Shown one piece after another: positions 50,687 through 60,278 of a DNA stretch of 64,000 bases. The notes beneath the pieces are model-generated. The model was not told the DNA's origin and made no database searches. It was given only the letters and a program-made list of their open reading frames with translations. A program made the position numbers and the translations under genes. The first letter of the stretch is position 1. Each line of letters starts with the position of its first letter. This DNA comes from Blastopirellula retiformator (GTDB lineage Bacteria > Planctomycetota > Planctomycetia > Pirellulales > Pirellulaceae), in contig NZ_SJPF01000001.1 in assembly GCF_007859755.1 (NCBI RefSeq), positions 1,538,082-1,602,081 on the forward strand, written 5' to 3'.

Positions 50687-50814
50687 ATCACTCTAGTCGC
50701 AAACCGGCTTGTCGGCCTATAATCCCCGGCCTGTATCTCGTGATTGCTCGGATGGCATTTTAACGGAAAATCGACCAGCAGATGGCGTTTTCTCGCGGAC
50801 AAGGAGGTCCGACG

Positions 50815-53800
50815 GTGAGACGCGCGCGGCGTAGTATGGCGCGTCTTGTCTGTTGCTATGCGCCAATTCTATTGGTCTGGTCGCTGCTGGGCTTGGCGAA
50901 TTTCGCCGTTGCCCAGGACCCAAACGAGCCAGTTCAGCTTGATCTGCGGATTGCCTGGGGCGGCGGACCGGTACAACGCTGGAGCGGCGACGTTCGCGTT
51001 TCCACCGGTCAGCTTCGACTCAATCGCTTGTTAGGGATGGAAGCGGACGAGGCGCGAGCCGTTCGCCAGGTCGACGGTCGTTTGCGGATCGAACATCGCA
51101 CCGAGCGGGCCTACGATGGTTTCGATATCTCGGTCACGGCGCCCCTTTCGGCCAACCTGCAAATCCACCTTTATCCCCAGTCAACCGACGGCAGCGCCGA
51201 AGCGATCGTCGTTCCGCTGCAACTGTTGGTCGATCGCCCGCATAGTGCGGCGCTTGACGACCAGGGAACGCAGCTGTTAGTGCGGCGTACCCCAGGTGAC
51301 ATGCTGCGGCCCATCTTCGACCGGCCGAGTCTCGTCTTCGCGCCAGGAGAAACGTTCTCGGTCCGCTACCAGGCGGTCGAGCCGCAGTTGCCGTTGGGCG
51401 CCAAGTTGCGATTTGAATTGCGACTCAGTCACGCTCGCCAGACCGACGCGATTTGGTCGCAAAGCGAAGCGGTCTCGGCAGATCGCAGTGGCGGCGTCGA
51501 CTTGCCGACCACCTTTCCGGTGCCGCTGCCCAGCGAAGAAGGGGTCTACGAACTGACGGCGACGCTGGTGGAGGATCGGTTGGCGAACCTGGTCTTTTCG
51601 GCCAAACCGCTTGTCGAACGAAAGGTGCAACTGGTCGTGATTGATCCCGCCAAAGCGGCGTCTCTTGAGGATGGACCGCTGCGCTCGATCGTCGACATCG
51701 ACCCGGCCAGTCCCGGGTGGTGGCAACGGATGTCGCGGCTATCGCAATACAATCCGTGGCGTCGTCAGCGCCCGACCGAATTATTCAATCAACCGCCGAC
51801 AACCCGCAGTCATCTCGATCGCAAATGGAGCGAACTGACGGTCGACGGTTGGCATGCCTTTCCGCTGGCGATCGAACGAGTCGGCGAGCCGCATCTGCTG
51901 GAGATTGAGTTCCCTAGCGATGTTCCCCAGAGCCTGGGGATCAGCGTGATTGAACCGAATGCCGCCGGGGCGATCTCACCGATCGGCGTCGACGCCGGAC
52001 TTGAGAACAAAGGTCTGGTCGGCGGTGAGACGGCCGAGGTGAAAAAGCATCGTCTGGTCTTCTGGCCCAAAAGTTCGACGCCGCTGTTGGTGCTGACCAA
52101 TCGTCGTGACGACGGCGAGGCGGTCTTCGGTCGGATACGCGTACTGGCCGGACAAGCGGCCGTTGCGCCCGCAACCGCGCAGCCGCTGGCCGACGGTCGA
52201 TTGGCGATCGCCCATTTCGAGAAGCCGCTGTTCGTCTCGACCTTCTCGGCGACTCAAGATGTGAATCCGGTCTCGCAGCGCAGCCTGGACGATTGGCTCA
52301 CCTTCTACGAAGGGGGCGATCGGTTGGTGAAGTACCTGCAGCATACCGGCTACAACGGCGCGTCAATCTCGGTGCTCAGCGAAGGTTCGGCTCTGTTTCC
52401 TAGCCAGCTGATCCTCACCAATCCGAAATACGACAAGGGCGTGTACTTTTTGGATGGTCGCGACCCGGTTCAAAAAGACGTGCTGGAAATGCTGCTGCGA
52501 CAGTTTGATCGCGCCGGATTGACGTTGTTCCCGGCGATCGAATTCAACTCGCCATTGGCGGCGCTCGAACAATTGCGCGAGACCTACGGCGATGGCCGAA
52601 TTGACCTGGTTGACGAGCAAGGTCGACTGGCGCTTGACGTCAGCAGCGCCGGAGGGCAGGGCGCGTACTACAATCCGCTTCGCCCTGAGGTTCGTGCGGC
52701 GATGGCGCAGGTCGTCGAGGAACTGGTTCAGCGGTATGGTCACCATCCGTCGTTCGGCGGCGTTACGCTGCAGCTGAACGCCAACGGCTACGCTCAACTG
52801 CCAGGCGCCAAATGGGGCATGGATCGCGAAACCGTGACGCGGTTTCTGCAAGAGACGCGGATCGCCAACTCGATCCACGAGCTCGGCCCACGCCCGTCGA
52901 CCGCCATTCTAGGACAACATCGTCAGGCGTGGCTCGCTTGGCGAGCCGATCAGCTGTCGCAGTTCTATGACGCAGCGGCACAAAGCATCCGCCGCAGGAA
53001 GCCCGGCGGGCTGTTGATGCTTGATACGGCCGGCGCTTTCCGCGGCTACGACTGGAACGATCGTCTGGCGCCGACCTTACTCCGAAATATGACGCTAGAT
53101 GCAGCGCTGCTGGAAGCAGGCGTTAGTCGGCCGCAACTACAGGCCAGCGACGCCATCGCGCTGCTGCGGACCGGCTATGTCCGTCCCGAGGGAGAGCCGG
53201 CGAATCTCGGCGCGTACGAGATGATCAACGCCTCGCAAGAGGAAGCGGCCTACAGTCAACACGTTAATCGCGGCGTGCTGGAATTTCACGTGCCGGCGAC
53301 GATGCGTTTGACGAAACTCGACCAGGCGAATCCGTTCGGCGGGGCCGACAACTTCTCTTGGATCGCGGCCGAGTTTGTCGGCGTGGGGCGCCAGGCTCGG
53401 CGTCCGCTGATCGAAGCGCTGGTCGACGTCGATGCGGCTCTGCTCCTGCGCGGCGGTTGGACCGTTCCGCTGGGCGAAGAAGAGAACGTTCGCGAGGTGC
53501 TGCAGACGATTACTGCACTGCCGCGTGAGCGGTTTGACGACATCGCTTGGGCGAAGCCAAGCCCGCTGCAACCGGTAGTCGCACGTCGGCTGGTAAAGAA
53601 CGGAACGACCTACTGTTACTTCGCCAACGCCTCGCCGTGGCCGATTACCTTGAACATGACGGTTCGCAGCGCCATGGCGACGACTGCCACTCCGCTCGGT
53701 AAGTCGGCGGCGGAGGATGTTTCGCTCAGTGCCGGCGACGCCGCCTGGTCGGTGACGTTACCGGCGTATGGGCTGGAAGCGTTTGCGATCAACTCGCCAG

Positions 53801-54648
53801 CGACGGCGTTTGAGTCGGCTGAGGCGCTCTTGCCGTCGGCCATGTTGGCGGCCCTGGATCAACGCAACAAAGATTTTTCGCTTCGCCTACGCAGTTTGCG
53901 GAGCGTGCCGCCGTTGGCAGTGCTCAAGAATCCAGGCTTCGAAACCCCGCAACAAGGAGAAGGGCTCGCCAACTGGACCTTCAACTCGGCGGCCGACGCC
54001 CGCGTTTCGCTCGACACCGACAATCCGCCGAACGGCGTCAACGCCCTGAAGATGCAAAGCGATGGCGGCGTTGCCTGGATTCGGAGCGATTCGATTCCGC
54101 GTCCCTCCACGGGCCGACTCTTCGTCCGGGCCCAGATTCGCAGCAACCGGGCTCAGCTATCGCCACCCTTGCGAATCTCGGTCGATGGCGAAGACTACTA
54201 TCATCCGCTGTCGCTGGGCGCCGGGCCAAATCCGGTGGTCGAACCGAACTGGCGGATCTTCGAGCATGGCGTGTATGACTTGCCCACCGAACTGGTCGAC
54301 TTGAAGGTCGGCTTTGATTTGATGGGGGCCGGCGATGTGTCGATTGACGAAGTGCAGGTCTTCGACGTCGGTTTCAGCGAAGGGGAGAAGCGGGAACTGC
54401 AAAAGCTGCGGACTCTTTCCGACGGCAAGTACCATCAGGGGCAGTTCGCCGATTGCTACCGAATTCTCGACAGCTATTGGGTGAGGTTCTTGCAAGAGCG
54501 AGTGCCGATCGCCCCCGAACTGACGCAGCAGCCAAAGGGCGTGGAACGAACGGCGACCTTGCCCGACCGCCCTGCGCCGGCCGAACCGAAAGAAGAATCG
54601 CGGTTCGAATGGCTCCGCAAATACACCCCGCGGTTCCCGCGGTTCTAA
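50815..54648 (+). CDS. Very large secreted protein with glycosidase-like (GHL10-type) region
   Basis: A 1277-residue exported protein. I choose GTG 50815 because AAGGAGG lies seven bases before it and the product then opens with a proper signal peptide (basic RRARRS, then LVCCYAPILLVWSLLGLANF, cleavage near AVAQ). ATG 50782 would add 11 residues. Residues 40-480 are beta-rich. About 480-850 resemble a TIM-barrel of the GHL10/DUF187 kind (YLQHTGYNGASISVLSEGSA, YYNPLRPEVRAAMAQVVEEL, RYGHHPSFGGVTLQLNAN). About 1040-1180 resemble a carbohydrate-binding jelly roll (NPGFETPQQGEGLANWTF). Polysaccharide binding or cleavage is an inference; no catalytic acid pair was assigned. Confidence 0.65.
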   Translation: MRRARRSMARLVCCYAPILLVWSLLGLANFAVAQDPNEPVQLDLRIAWGGGPVQRWSGDVRVSTGQLRLNRLLGMEADEARAVRQVDGRLRIEHRTERAYDGFDISVTAPLSANLQIHLYPQSTDGSAEAIVVPLQLLVDRPHSAALDDQGTQLLVRRTPGDMLRPIFDRPSLVFAPGETFSVRYQAVEPQLPLGAKLRFELRLSHARQTDAIWSQSEAVSADRSGGVDLPTTFPVPLPSEEGVYELTATLVEDRLANLVFSAKPLVERKVQLVVIDPAKAASLEDGPLRSIVDIDPASPGWWQRMSRLSQYNPWRRQRPTELFNQPPTTRSHLDRKWSELTVDGWHAFPLAIERVGEPHLLEIEFPSDVPQSLGISVIEPNAAGAISPIGVDAGLENKGLVGGETAEVKKHRLVFWPKSSTPLLVLTNRRDDGEAVFGRIRVLAGQAAVAPATAQPLADGRLAIAHFEKPLFVSTFSATQDVNPVSQRSLDDWLTFYEGGDRLVKYLQHTGYNGASISVLSEGSALFPSQLILTNPKYDKGVYFLDGRDPVQKDVLEMLLRQFDRAGLTLFPAIEFNSPLAALEQLRETYGDGRIDLVDEQGRLALDVSSAGGQGAYYNPLRPEVRAAMAQVVEELVQRYGHHPSFGGVTLQLNANGYAQLPGAKWGMDRETVTRFLQETRIANSIHELGPRPSTAILGQHRQAWLAWRADQLSQFYDAAAQSIRRRKPGGLLMLDTAGAFRGYDWNDRLAPTLLRNMTLDAALLEAGVSRPQLQASDAIALLRTGYVRPEGEPANLGAYEMINASQEEAAYSQHVNRGVLEFHVPATMRLTKLDQANPFGGADNFSWIAAEFVGVGRQARRPLIEALVDVDAALLLRGGWTVPLGEEENVREVLQTITALPRERFDDIAWAKPSPLQPVVARRLVKNGTTYCYFANASPWPITLNMTVRSAMATTATPLGKSAAEDVSLSAGDAAWSVTLPAYGLEAFAINSPATAFESAEALLPSAMLAALDQRNKDFSLRLRSLRSVPPLAVLKNPGFETPQQGEGLANWTFNSAADARVSLDTDNPPNGVNALKMQSDGGVAWIRSDSIPRPSTGRLFVRAQIRSNRAQLSPPLRISVDGEDYYHPLSLGAGPNPVVEPNWRIFEHGVYDLPTELVDLKVGFDLMGAGDVSIDEVQVFDVGFSEGEKRELQKLRTLSDGKYHQGQFADCYRILDSYWVRFLQERVPIAPELTQQPKGVERTATLPDRPAPAEPKEESRFEWLRKYTPRFPRF

Positions 54649-54660
54649 GAAAGCAAAATA

Positions 54661-54806
54661 CTAGCCCGCAGCGCCAGCGAGGGAATGCGTGCGCAAGTGA
54701 ATGACGAATGTCGAAGCTCGAATGACGAATGATCTCAACCTCGATATTCTGGTTTCGACATTCGTTATTTAGCCCAACGCATTCCCTCGCTGGCGCCGCG
54801 GGCTAG
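54661..54806. repeat. Long inverted repeat (30-base arms) between converging genes
   Basis: CTAGCCCGCAGCGCCAGCGA and ten more bases (54661-54690) recur inverted at 54777-54806 with one mismatch. Inside, AATGACGAATGTCGAA near 54700 is also roughly inverted near 54752-54768. It sits between the secreted-protein stop and the cdsA stop. I associate similar 'CTAGCCCG..GC..CAGCGAGGGA' palindromes with planctomycete genomes. It may act as a bidirectional terminator or be a mobile palindrome. Confidence 0.65.
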
Positions 54807-54817
54807 TGTTGGTCTTC

Positions 54818-55843
54818 TTACCCGGCCAGGGTCGTGAAGTAGTACCGCGTAATGTGATAAAAGACCGGCGCGGCGAAGCAGATGGCGTCGATGCGGTCCA
54901 AGACGCCGGCGTGACCTTCGACCAGCGTGCCGTAGTCTCGCACGCCGCGGTCTCTTTTGATGGCGCTCATCGTCATCGTCCCAGCGGCGCCCATCACGGC
55001 GATCACGATCGACATCAACGCCGATTGCCACGAGTTAAATGGCGTTGCGCCGGTTAGCGAGAGCGCCGCGCCGATGATCGCCGTGCAGCCGGTGCCGGCG
55101 AAGAACCCTTCCCACGTGCGACTGGCGTTGATCGACGGGGCGATCACGTTGCGGCCAATAAACTTGCCGCAGACGAACTGCAACAGATCGCTCAGCTGGG
55201 CGATCAGAATGAAAAAGAACAAGAGACCGGCCGAGGTCGAATAGTCGGCGTTGGTCCAGTTCTCTAGGTAGAGCAGCGCCGGGGCATAGCTCAAAGCGTA
55301 CACGCAGATGTAGAGTCCGACCTGAATCTTAGCGACCCGCTCGAGGAAACGCTTGTAGTCGCCAGCAATCGCGATCCGGGCCGAGACGAACAAGAAGCCG
55401 TAGACCGGGATCAAGATGCTGAATAGTTCATAGTGGGCCGTCCCCAAGCCGACCAGTACGTATTGCGCTGGCGTGAGGACGAAGAAGACCCAGAACAAGG
55501 TGCGGTGATCGCCCAGTCGGGTTGGCGTGAGCGTAATGAATTCTCGCAGCGCCCAAAACGAGATCAGCCCGAACAAGATGACCGTCGCGACCGGCGTCGG
55601 AATCAAAAAGGTGACCGCCAGGATTGCGGTCATCAACCACCACGCGCGAACGCGATGGATGAACGCCTGGACGATCGCCGGGTTGACGCTCGAGTCGGGC
55701 TGCCGCTTCAGCACCTGGCCGGCGGCGGTGGCGATCAACAAGCAGCCGATCACGACCCCCAGCAAGACGCCGGTCGGTCCATCCAGAAGATGGCCGCTAG
55801 GCGACTGGGCGAGCAGCGTCAAGATTTGGGAAAACAAAATCAT
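54818..55843 (-). CDS. cdsA: Phosphatidate cytidylyltransferase CdsA
   Basis: Makes CDP-diacylglycerol from phosphatidate and CTP for phospholipid synthesis. The 341-residue protein has about eight TM helices and the CdsA signature near the C-terminus: SAIKRDRGVRDYGTLVEGHA followed by GVLDRID. FALREFITLTPTRLGDHRTL and NASRTWEGFFAG are also family-like. It is 11 bases downstream of a PlsC-like acyltransferase, which makes its substrate, so the pair forms a logical operon. Confidence 0.92.
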   Translation of the reverse strand: MILFSQILTLLAQSPSGHLLDGPTGVLLGVVIGCLLIATAAGQVLKRQPDSSVNPAIVQAFIHRVRAWWLMTAILAVTFLIPTPVATVILFGLISFWALREFITLTPTRLGDHRTLFWVFFVLTPAQYVLVGLGTAHYELFSILIPVYGFLFVSARIAIAGDYKRFLERVAKIQVGLYICVYALSYAPALLYLENWTNADYSTSAGLLFFFILIAQLSDLLQFVCGKFIGRNVIAPSINASRTWEGFFAGTGCTAIIGAALSLTGATPFNSWQSALMSIVIAVMGAAGTMTMSAIKRDRGVRDYGTLVEGHAGVLDRIDAICFAAPVFYHITRYYFTTLAG

Positions 55844-55854
55844 TCCGTGGCCGA

Positions 55855-56472
55855 TTAAATGTCTCGCAACCGCAGGACCGACTGACGCGCCCGCGCCAGA
55901 AAATCGTTCTTCGTCTCCCCCTTTTCCAGCCAGATCGGAGCGCCGAACACGACGCGGCTGAGCAGCGGGACCGGCAGAAACTCGCCGCGCGGCAAAATGC
56001 GGTTCATATTGTCCATGTAGACCGGCACCAGTTCCAGGTCGGGACGCTTTTTATTCAGGTAATAGATGCCGCTTTTGAACGCCCGAATCTCGCCGCTGTC
56101 GCTGTGGGCTCGTCCCCCTTCCGGAAAGACGATCAACGAATACTTGTCGCCGATCTCCCGAATCATCATGTCGATCGGGCTTTGATGGACTTTGATCTTG
56201 TCGCGATCAATCAGCAGCGCGTTGAGCGAACGGGCCAAGTGACGACGAAACCATCCTTGCGACCAGTAATCTTTGGCGGCTGTCGGACGCGTCACCTTCC
56301 GCACGTCTGTCGGCAGCGACGACCAAATCACCATCGAGTCGACATGGCTCGTGTGATTGGCGAAGTAGACGCGCTGACACGTGTCTGGCTGCGAGTCGAC
56401 CCAGCGCACGCTCGGGCCTGCGAATACTTTCGTCAGCCCTGTCAAAAAGGATGCGGTGAGGTTCAGGTCCAC
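55855..56472 (-). CDS. plsC: 1-acyl-glycerol-3-phosphate acyltransferase (PlsC-like)
   Basis: A 205-residue acyltransferase making phosphatidate. The catalytic HX4D motif appears as YFANHTSHVDSMVIW (about residues 36-50) and the glycerol-phosphate-binding motif as VFPEGGRAHSDSGEIRAF (about 115-132); FPEG-G-R replaces the commoner FPEGTR. The third block is VPVYMDNMNRILPRGEF. No clear TM, so probably peripheral. Upstream of cdsA with an 11-base gap. Confidence 0.85.
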   Translation of the reverse strand: MDLNLTASFLTGLTKVFAGPSVRWVDSQPDTCQRVYFANHTSHVDSMVIWSSLPTDVRKVTRPTAAKDYWSQGWFRRHLARSLNALLIDRDKIKVHQSPIDMMIREIGDKYSLIVFPEGGRAHSDSGEIRAFKSGIYYLNKKRPDLELVPVYMDNMNRILPRGEFLPVPLLSRVVFGAPIWLEKGETKNDFLARARQSVLRLRDI

Positions 56473-56602
56473 GGCAATTCAGAGACGGCGGATCCTTCTA
56501 CCGCCCATCACGATAAGGGAAATGTCGACGCCTCTATGGTATCGCGCCGGTTCGCGCTCCGATAGACCGCGGATGCTTTGTAACGTCTGTATTTATGCGA
56601 CG

Positions 56603-57811
56603 TTACGCAGGCGACGCAGGATTTCCGGCATATCCGGCGCGAGGGCCGATTTCCGCCGATTCCGGGTATTTTGCCGAATAGATCGACTCGATCAGCCCTT
56701 CGTACCCCTCGACCATCGTTTCCAGCGATCCATAGCGAATCGATTTTTCACGCGCTGAGGTCCCCATTTCTCGCAGCCGAGCAGGGGACGACAGCAGCTC
56801 TTGCATCGCTTTGGCGACCGCCGCCAGATCGCTGGCGGGGTAAAGCAGGCCATTTTTTCCTTCATCGACCGCTTGGGGGATGCTGCCGACCCGGGGGGCG
56901 ACGATCGGCAACTCGACCGACATCGCTTCCAGAATCGAGACCGGGCTCGCCTCATTCTTGGAGGTCAGTGCGAACAGATCGCACGCGGCCAGCACTTCCG
57001 GAATATCGCTGCGATTGCCCATCAAAACGACCTGCCGCTCAACGCCCAGCTCGCGACATTCCGCTTCGATGCCGGGGCGCTCTGGCCCGTCGCCGACGAT
57101 CAGAAACCGGGCTTCAGGAACTGTTTCCAGCACGTTGGCCGCCGCGGCGACAAACAGGCGATGATCTTTCTCGGGCCGCAGCGCCGCCACGATTCCACAG
57201 ACCGGCGCGGTCTCGGCGATTTGCAACTCGCGACGGAGCTTGCGGCGGGCTTCGCTGTTGGGCCGGAACCGGGCGGTGTCGATGCCGTTGCGGATGACCA
57301 CCACTTTCTCAGGCGGAAAGCCTTCGACCTTGACCAGGTGCTTGCCGTGCGGATCGGCGACGCCGATAAACCGATCGGTGATCGCGGTCAGGCGGCGATT
57401 GAGCCAATTGATCGAATCGGGCCAGCCGGTCGAATGAATCGCAGAAGCGATCACCGGCACGCCAGCCAGATAAGCGGCCAACCGTCCCCAAAACATCTTA
57501 TCGCCGGCGCCAACCGTGACGATCGCGTCAATCTGCCGCATGCGAAACAGCTCGATCATCCGCGGCAAGACGCGCAGATCGTACTTGCCGCTCAGCAGGT
57601 GTTCGAAAGTCGGAATCTCTTGCGCCAGTTCTTCTCCCAGTGGTCCTCGCTCTTTCGTGCAGCAAAGCTCTGGGGCAAACCGCGTGCGATCGAGCCGACG
57701 AATCAAGTTGACCAGCAGCGTCTCGGCGCCGCCGACCGGCATGCTGGTGGTAGTGAACATCACCCGCAGCGGGCCACGGCGATCGAGCGGTTGGCGAACG
57801 TATCGGCTCAT
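56603..57811 (-). CDS. Glycosyltransferase family 4
   Basis: A 402-residue GT-B glycosyltransferase. N-terminal domain: LRVMFTTTSMPVGGAETLLV, where GGAE is the typical GT4 acceptor loop. C-terminal nucleotide-sugar domain: VVIRNGIDTARFRPNS, VCGIVAALRPEKDHRLFVAA, FLIVGDGPERPGIEAECREL and the E-x7-E element KNEASPVSILEAMSVELPIV. The sugar and acceptor cannot be told. It is the last gene of the minus-strand exopolysaccharide run, 11 bases after the flippase. Confidence 0.9.
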   Translation of the reverse strand: MSRYVRQPLDRRGPLRVMFTTTSMPVGGAETLLVNLIRRLDRTRFAPELCCTKERGPLGEELAQEIPTFEHLLSGKYDLRVLPRMIELFRMRQIDAIVTVGAGDKMFWGRLAAYLAGVPVIASAIHSTGWPDSINWLNRRLTAITDRFIGVADPHGKHLVKVEGFPPEKVVVIRNGIDTARFRPNSEARRKLRRELQIAETAPVCGIVAALRPEKDHRLFVAAAANVLETVPEARFLIVGDGPERPGIEAECRELGVERQVVLMGNRSDIPEVLAACDLFALTSKNEASPVSILEAMSVELPIVAPRVGSIPQAVDEGKNGLLYPASDLAAVAKAMQELLSSPARLREMGTSAREKSIRYGSLETMVEGYEGLIESIYSAKYPESAEIGPRAGYAGNPASPA

Positions 57812-57822
57812 CGGAGGACTCC

Positions 57823-59364
57823 TTAAGCGGTCGCGTTTTTGCGGCCCGCGTAGCGATTGCGCAGTTTGCTAAACCCGGCGGCGATTTGCCGCCTTTCGTT
57901 GTTGGACAAGATCGAGCGCCCGCTCACGGCTTGCCAGATCATGACGATCCAGATTGGCGCCGCGATCATCAGACCGAAACCGAGCGACATCGGCAGCAGC
58001 ACCGCCATCCAGGTTGCCGAATCGATTTCCATCCCCAGGCGCCGGCACAAGATCAGACCGACGCAGAAGGTGACGCCGTTGGAGACGGCGGTCGCCAACA
58101 CGGCGCCTTCCAGTCCCAACCGCGGCAGCAATAGGAAGTTCAAGCAGATATTGAAGGTCAGGCCGACCGCGTACAGCAGACTGACCAGTCTCGCCTTCTC
58201 GGCGCAGTACAGGTAAAGCAGGGTCAAGCCGCCGATGCTGCTCGAAGCACAAGACGCGACGGTCCATGGCAGCACTTCCAGCCCGCCGTCATACTTGCCG
58301 TTGAACACGACCCCAAACAGCCAAGGCGCGGCAAATAGGATCGCCACTCCGCCGCCGACAAACGTCAGCGAGCCCAGCTTGATGATCAGGTTGGTGTTGT
58401 CTCCCACCTCGCGCTTTCGGCCCGCTTCCCAGTCGGCCGACAGGTGAGGCAGCAGCACGCCAATTACTAGGCCAGAGATCGACGCCATCAACCACGGCAC
58501 GACGCGACTACTGTGATAGTTGGCGACTTCGGTCGCCGCTTGCTCGGGCGTAAACCCGCCAAAGTGAACGATCATGTAGCGATCGACGATCAGGAACAGA
58601 TTCGACAGCAAGTTGGCGATCCACATCCATGCGGCGAATGGGGCCAGCTTGGCCCAGAATTCGCGATGCGTCGAGACTTCAGTCTCCGACGGCAGCAGGC
58701 GATATTTGCTGGTCAGGAAGTAGGCGCCCAGGACGCAGCTCGCCGCACAAGCGACGCCGTACGAAATGATGACCGCCATCGACGTTGGCACCCAGAACTG
58801 AATCAGCCCCAACCCGACCGCGGCGAAGATCAAACTGTTGACAAATTGCATCACCGACACGACGCGCATCTGCCGCATGCCGATGAACAACTCGACCAGG
58901 TAGTTAAAGCCGACGACCGCCGCCAAGGTGATCGCAGTCGCGACCAGCGTTTGGTAGGAAGCCTCTTCGTTAAACACGATCATGGCCGCCTGGCGATCCC
59001 AGACGATCAGCGCCGCGCAGCCCAAGATCGTCAGCACCAGTGAAACGACGCCGGTCCGCTTCAAAAACGTCCGCAGTTGTTGGCGTTGATTGTAATACTC
59101 GACATAGCGGCCGAATGTGCCCGGTACGCCCAGCACGACCAGCGGCCCAGCCAGCATCAGAAAACCGAACAGCAGATCCCACTGGCCCAGTTGCTCGGGC
59201 GAAAGCCAGCGGCAAAATAGGACGCCACGTATGAAGCCGACCAGACGCTGCACGACCGTCAGCAGCGCGAGCAGAACTAGGCTCTCGGCGAGCGGCGTGG
59301 CGGAGATCTGACTCGGAGTGTCGGAGGCGACAGACTTGGAAGCGGGGGAAGCTCCAGCGCTCAT
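57823..59364 (-). CDS. Polysaccharide flippase (Wzx / MOP superfamily)
   Basis: A 513-residue membrane protein with about 14 hydrophobic helices, the size of Wzx-type flippases that move lipid-linked oligosaccharide across the inner membrane. Visible are the first helix pair (LVLLALLTVVQRLVGFIRGV, LFCRWLSPEQLGQWDLLFGF) and late helices LLPRLGLEGAVLATAVSNGV. The chain ends in a basic tail. It overlaps the deacetylase gene start by four bases, a coupled operon. Confidence 0.85.
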   Translation of the reverse strand: MSAGASPASKSVASDTPSQISATPLAESLVLLALLTVVQRLVGFIRGVLFCRWLSPEQLGQWDLLFGFLMLAGPLVVLGVPGTFGRYVEYYNQRQQLRTFLKRTGVVSLVLTILGCAALIVWDRQAAMIVFNEEASYQTLVATAITLAAVVGFNYLVELFIGMRQMRVVSVMQFVNSLIFAAVGLGLIQFWVPTSMAVIISYGVACAASCVLGAYFLTSKYRLLPSETEVSTHREFWAKLAPFAAWMWIANLLSNLFLIVDRYMIVHFGGFTPEQAATEVANYHSSRVVPWLMASISGLVIGVLLPHLSADWEAGRKREVGDNTNLIIKLGSLTFVGGGVAILFAAPWLFGVVFNGKYDGGLEVLPWTVASCASSSIGGLTLLYLYCAEKARLVSLLYAVGLTFNICLNFLLLPRLGLEGAVLATAVSNGVTFCVGLILCRRLGMEIDSATWMAVLLPMSLGFGLMIAAPIWIVMIWQAVSGRSILSNNERRQIAAGFSKLRNRYAGRKNATA

Positions 59365-60248
59365 ACCATCACTCCCGACGCTTCGTCGGCGTGGTTAGGC
59401 GATTGCGGGCTGCTGCACATCGCTTCGGGAGTATAGCGGGGAATCGACAGCTTGCGAGGGTCGATCGTCAACCAGTTTCGCAGACGCGACATTTGGGGGT
59501 CGCCATGAATCCGCTGCAAGTGAAACGGATCATCGCCAGGCATGTTATAGGCGCCATAGGCGGAGCAAACGCCGAGCAGGCCTTCGTCGCGACACATCTC
59601 GAATGCGCGATCATTCAAGTTCTTCGGCAGTCCGTACGGAAAGGCGAAGTAGCGAATCGATTGACCAACCGCATCGGCCAGTTCGCGCGTTGCGAGCACA
59701 ACCTCGTCGTACAGTTGTTCTTCGTTATCGACGGCGCCGAGATCGGCGTGAAATCGCGTGTGCGCTCCGATCTCTCCGCCAGCGGCCGAGATGTTGCGCA
59801 ATTGCTCGATGGTGTTGACCGGAGCCTGAAACTCCGCATCGACTTCGTGCGGGAACGGCTGCCCGGTCAGGATGTTGCCGGTGCTGACGAAATAGGTGAA
59901 CGGGATCTTGCGTTTGACCAGCAAGGGAATCGCCTGCTCGCAGTTTTCGGCATAGCCGTCGTCAAACGTGATCGCGACGCAGGGACGCGGGTTGTAACGT
60001 AATGCGATTCGCCGCTGCGATTCTTCGAGCGAGACGAACTCAAACCGAGCGCCGATCCAGTCGAGATGCTCCTCGAACTGTTTGTTGGAGATCGTCCAAC
60101 TGCTTGGGTTGTCGTCGGCGACGCGATGGTAAAACAAAACCATCACCGGCGCCAAACCGACGCGCGCATGACGATGATTCCAGCGTAGCCGCCAGGGCAA
60201 CGTTGCGCGGTAGTAGAGGTCGATCAGTCGTTCTCGGGAGATGCTCAT
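59361..60248 (-). CDS. Polysaccharide deacetylase (NodB homology)
   Basis: A 295-residue CE4-type deacetylase. Motif 1 is PCVAITFDDGYAENCEQAIP, containing the catalytic/metal Asp pair; motif 2 is GAHTRFHADLGAVDNEEQLY, with the His pair for the metal. Later FAFPYGLPKNLNDRAF corresponds to motif 3 (R/P-x-P-Y/G). No signal peptide, so it may act on the inner face or on lipid-linked intermediates. It removes N- or O-acetyl groups from the polysaccharide. Overlaps the flippase gene by four bases. Confidence 0.88.
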   Translation of the reverse strand: MSISRERLIDLYYRATLPWRLRWNHRHARVGLAPVMVLFYHRVADDNPSSWTISNKQFEEHLDWIGARFEFVSLEESQRRIALRYNPRPCVAITFDDGYAENCEQAIPLLVKRKIPFTYFVSTGNILTGQPFPHEVDAEFQAPVNTIEQLRNISAAGGEIGAHTRFHADLGAVDNEEQLYDEVVLATRELADAVGQSIRYFAFPYGLPKNLNDRAFEMCRDEGLLGVCSAYGAYNMPGDDPFHLQRIHGDPQMSRLRNWLTIDPRKLSIPRYTPEAMCSSPQSPNHADEASGVMV

Positions 60249-60278
60249 AACGTTTGTGGCCGGTTAGGCGCCGCCGAG

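Noticed and set aside
56801-57826. 341-codon plus-strand frame opposite the glycosyltransferase
   Set aside because: Antisense to a conserved GT4 gene and without coding features.
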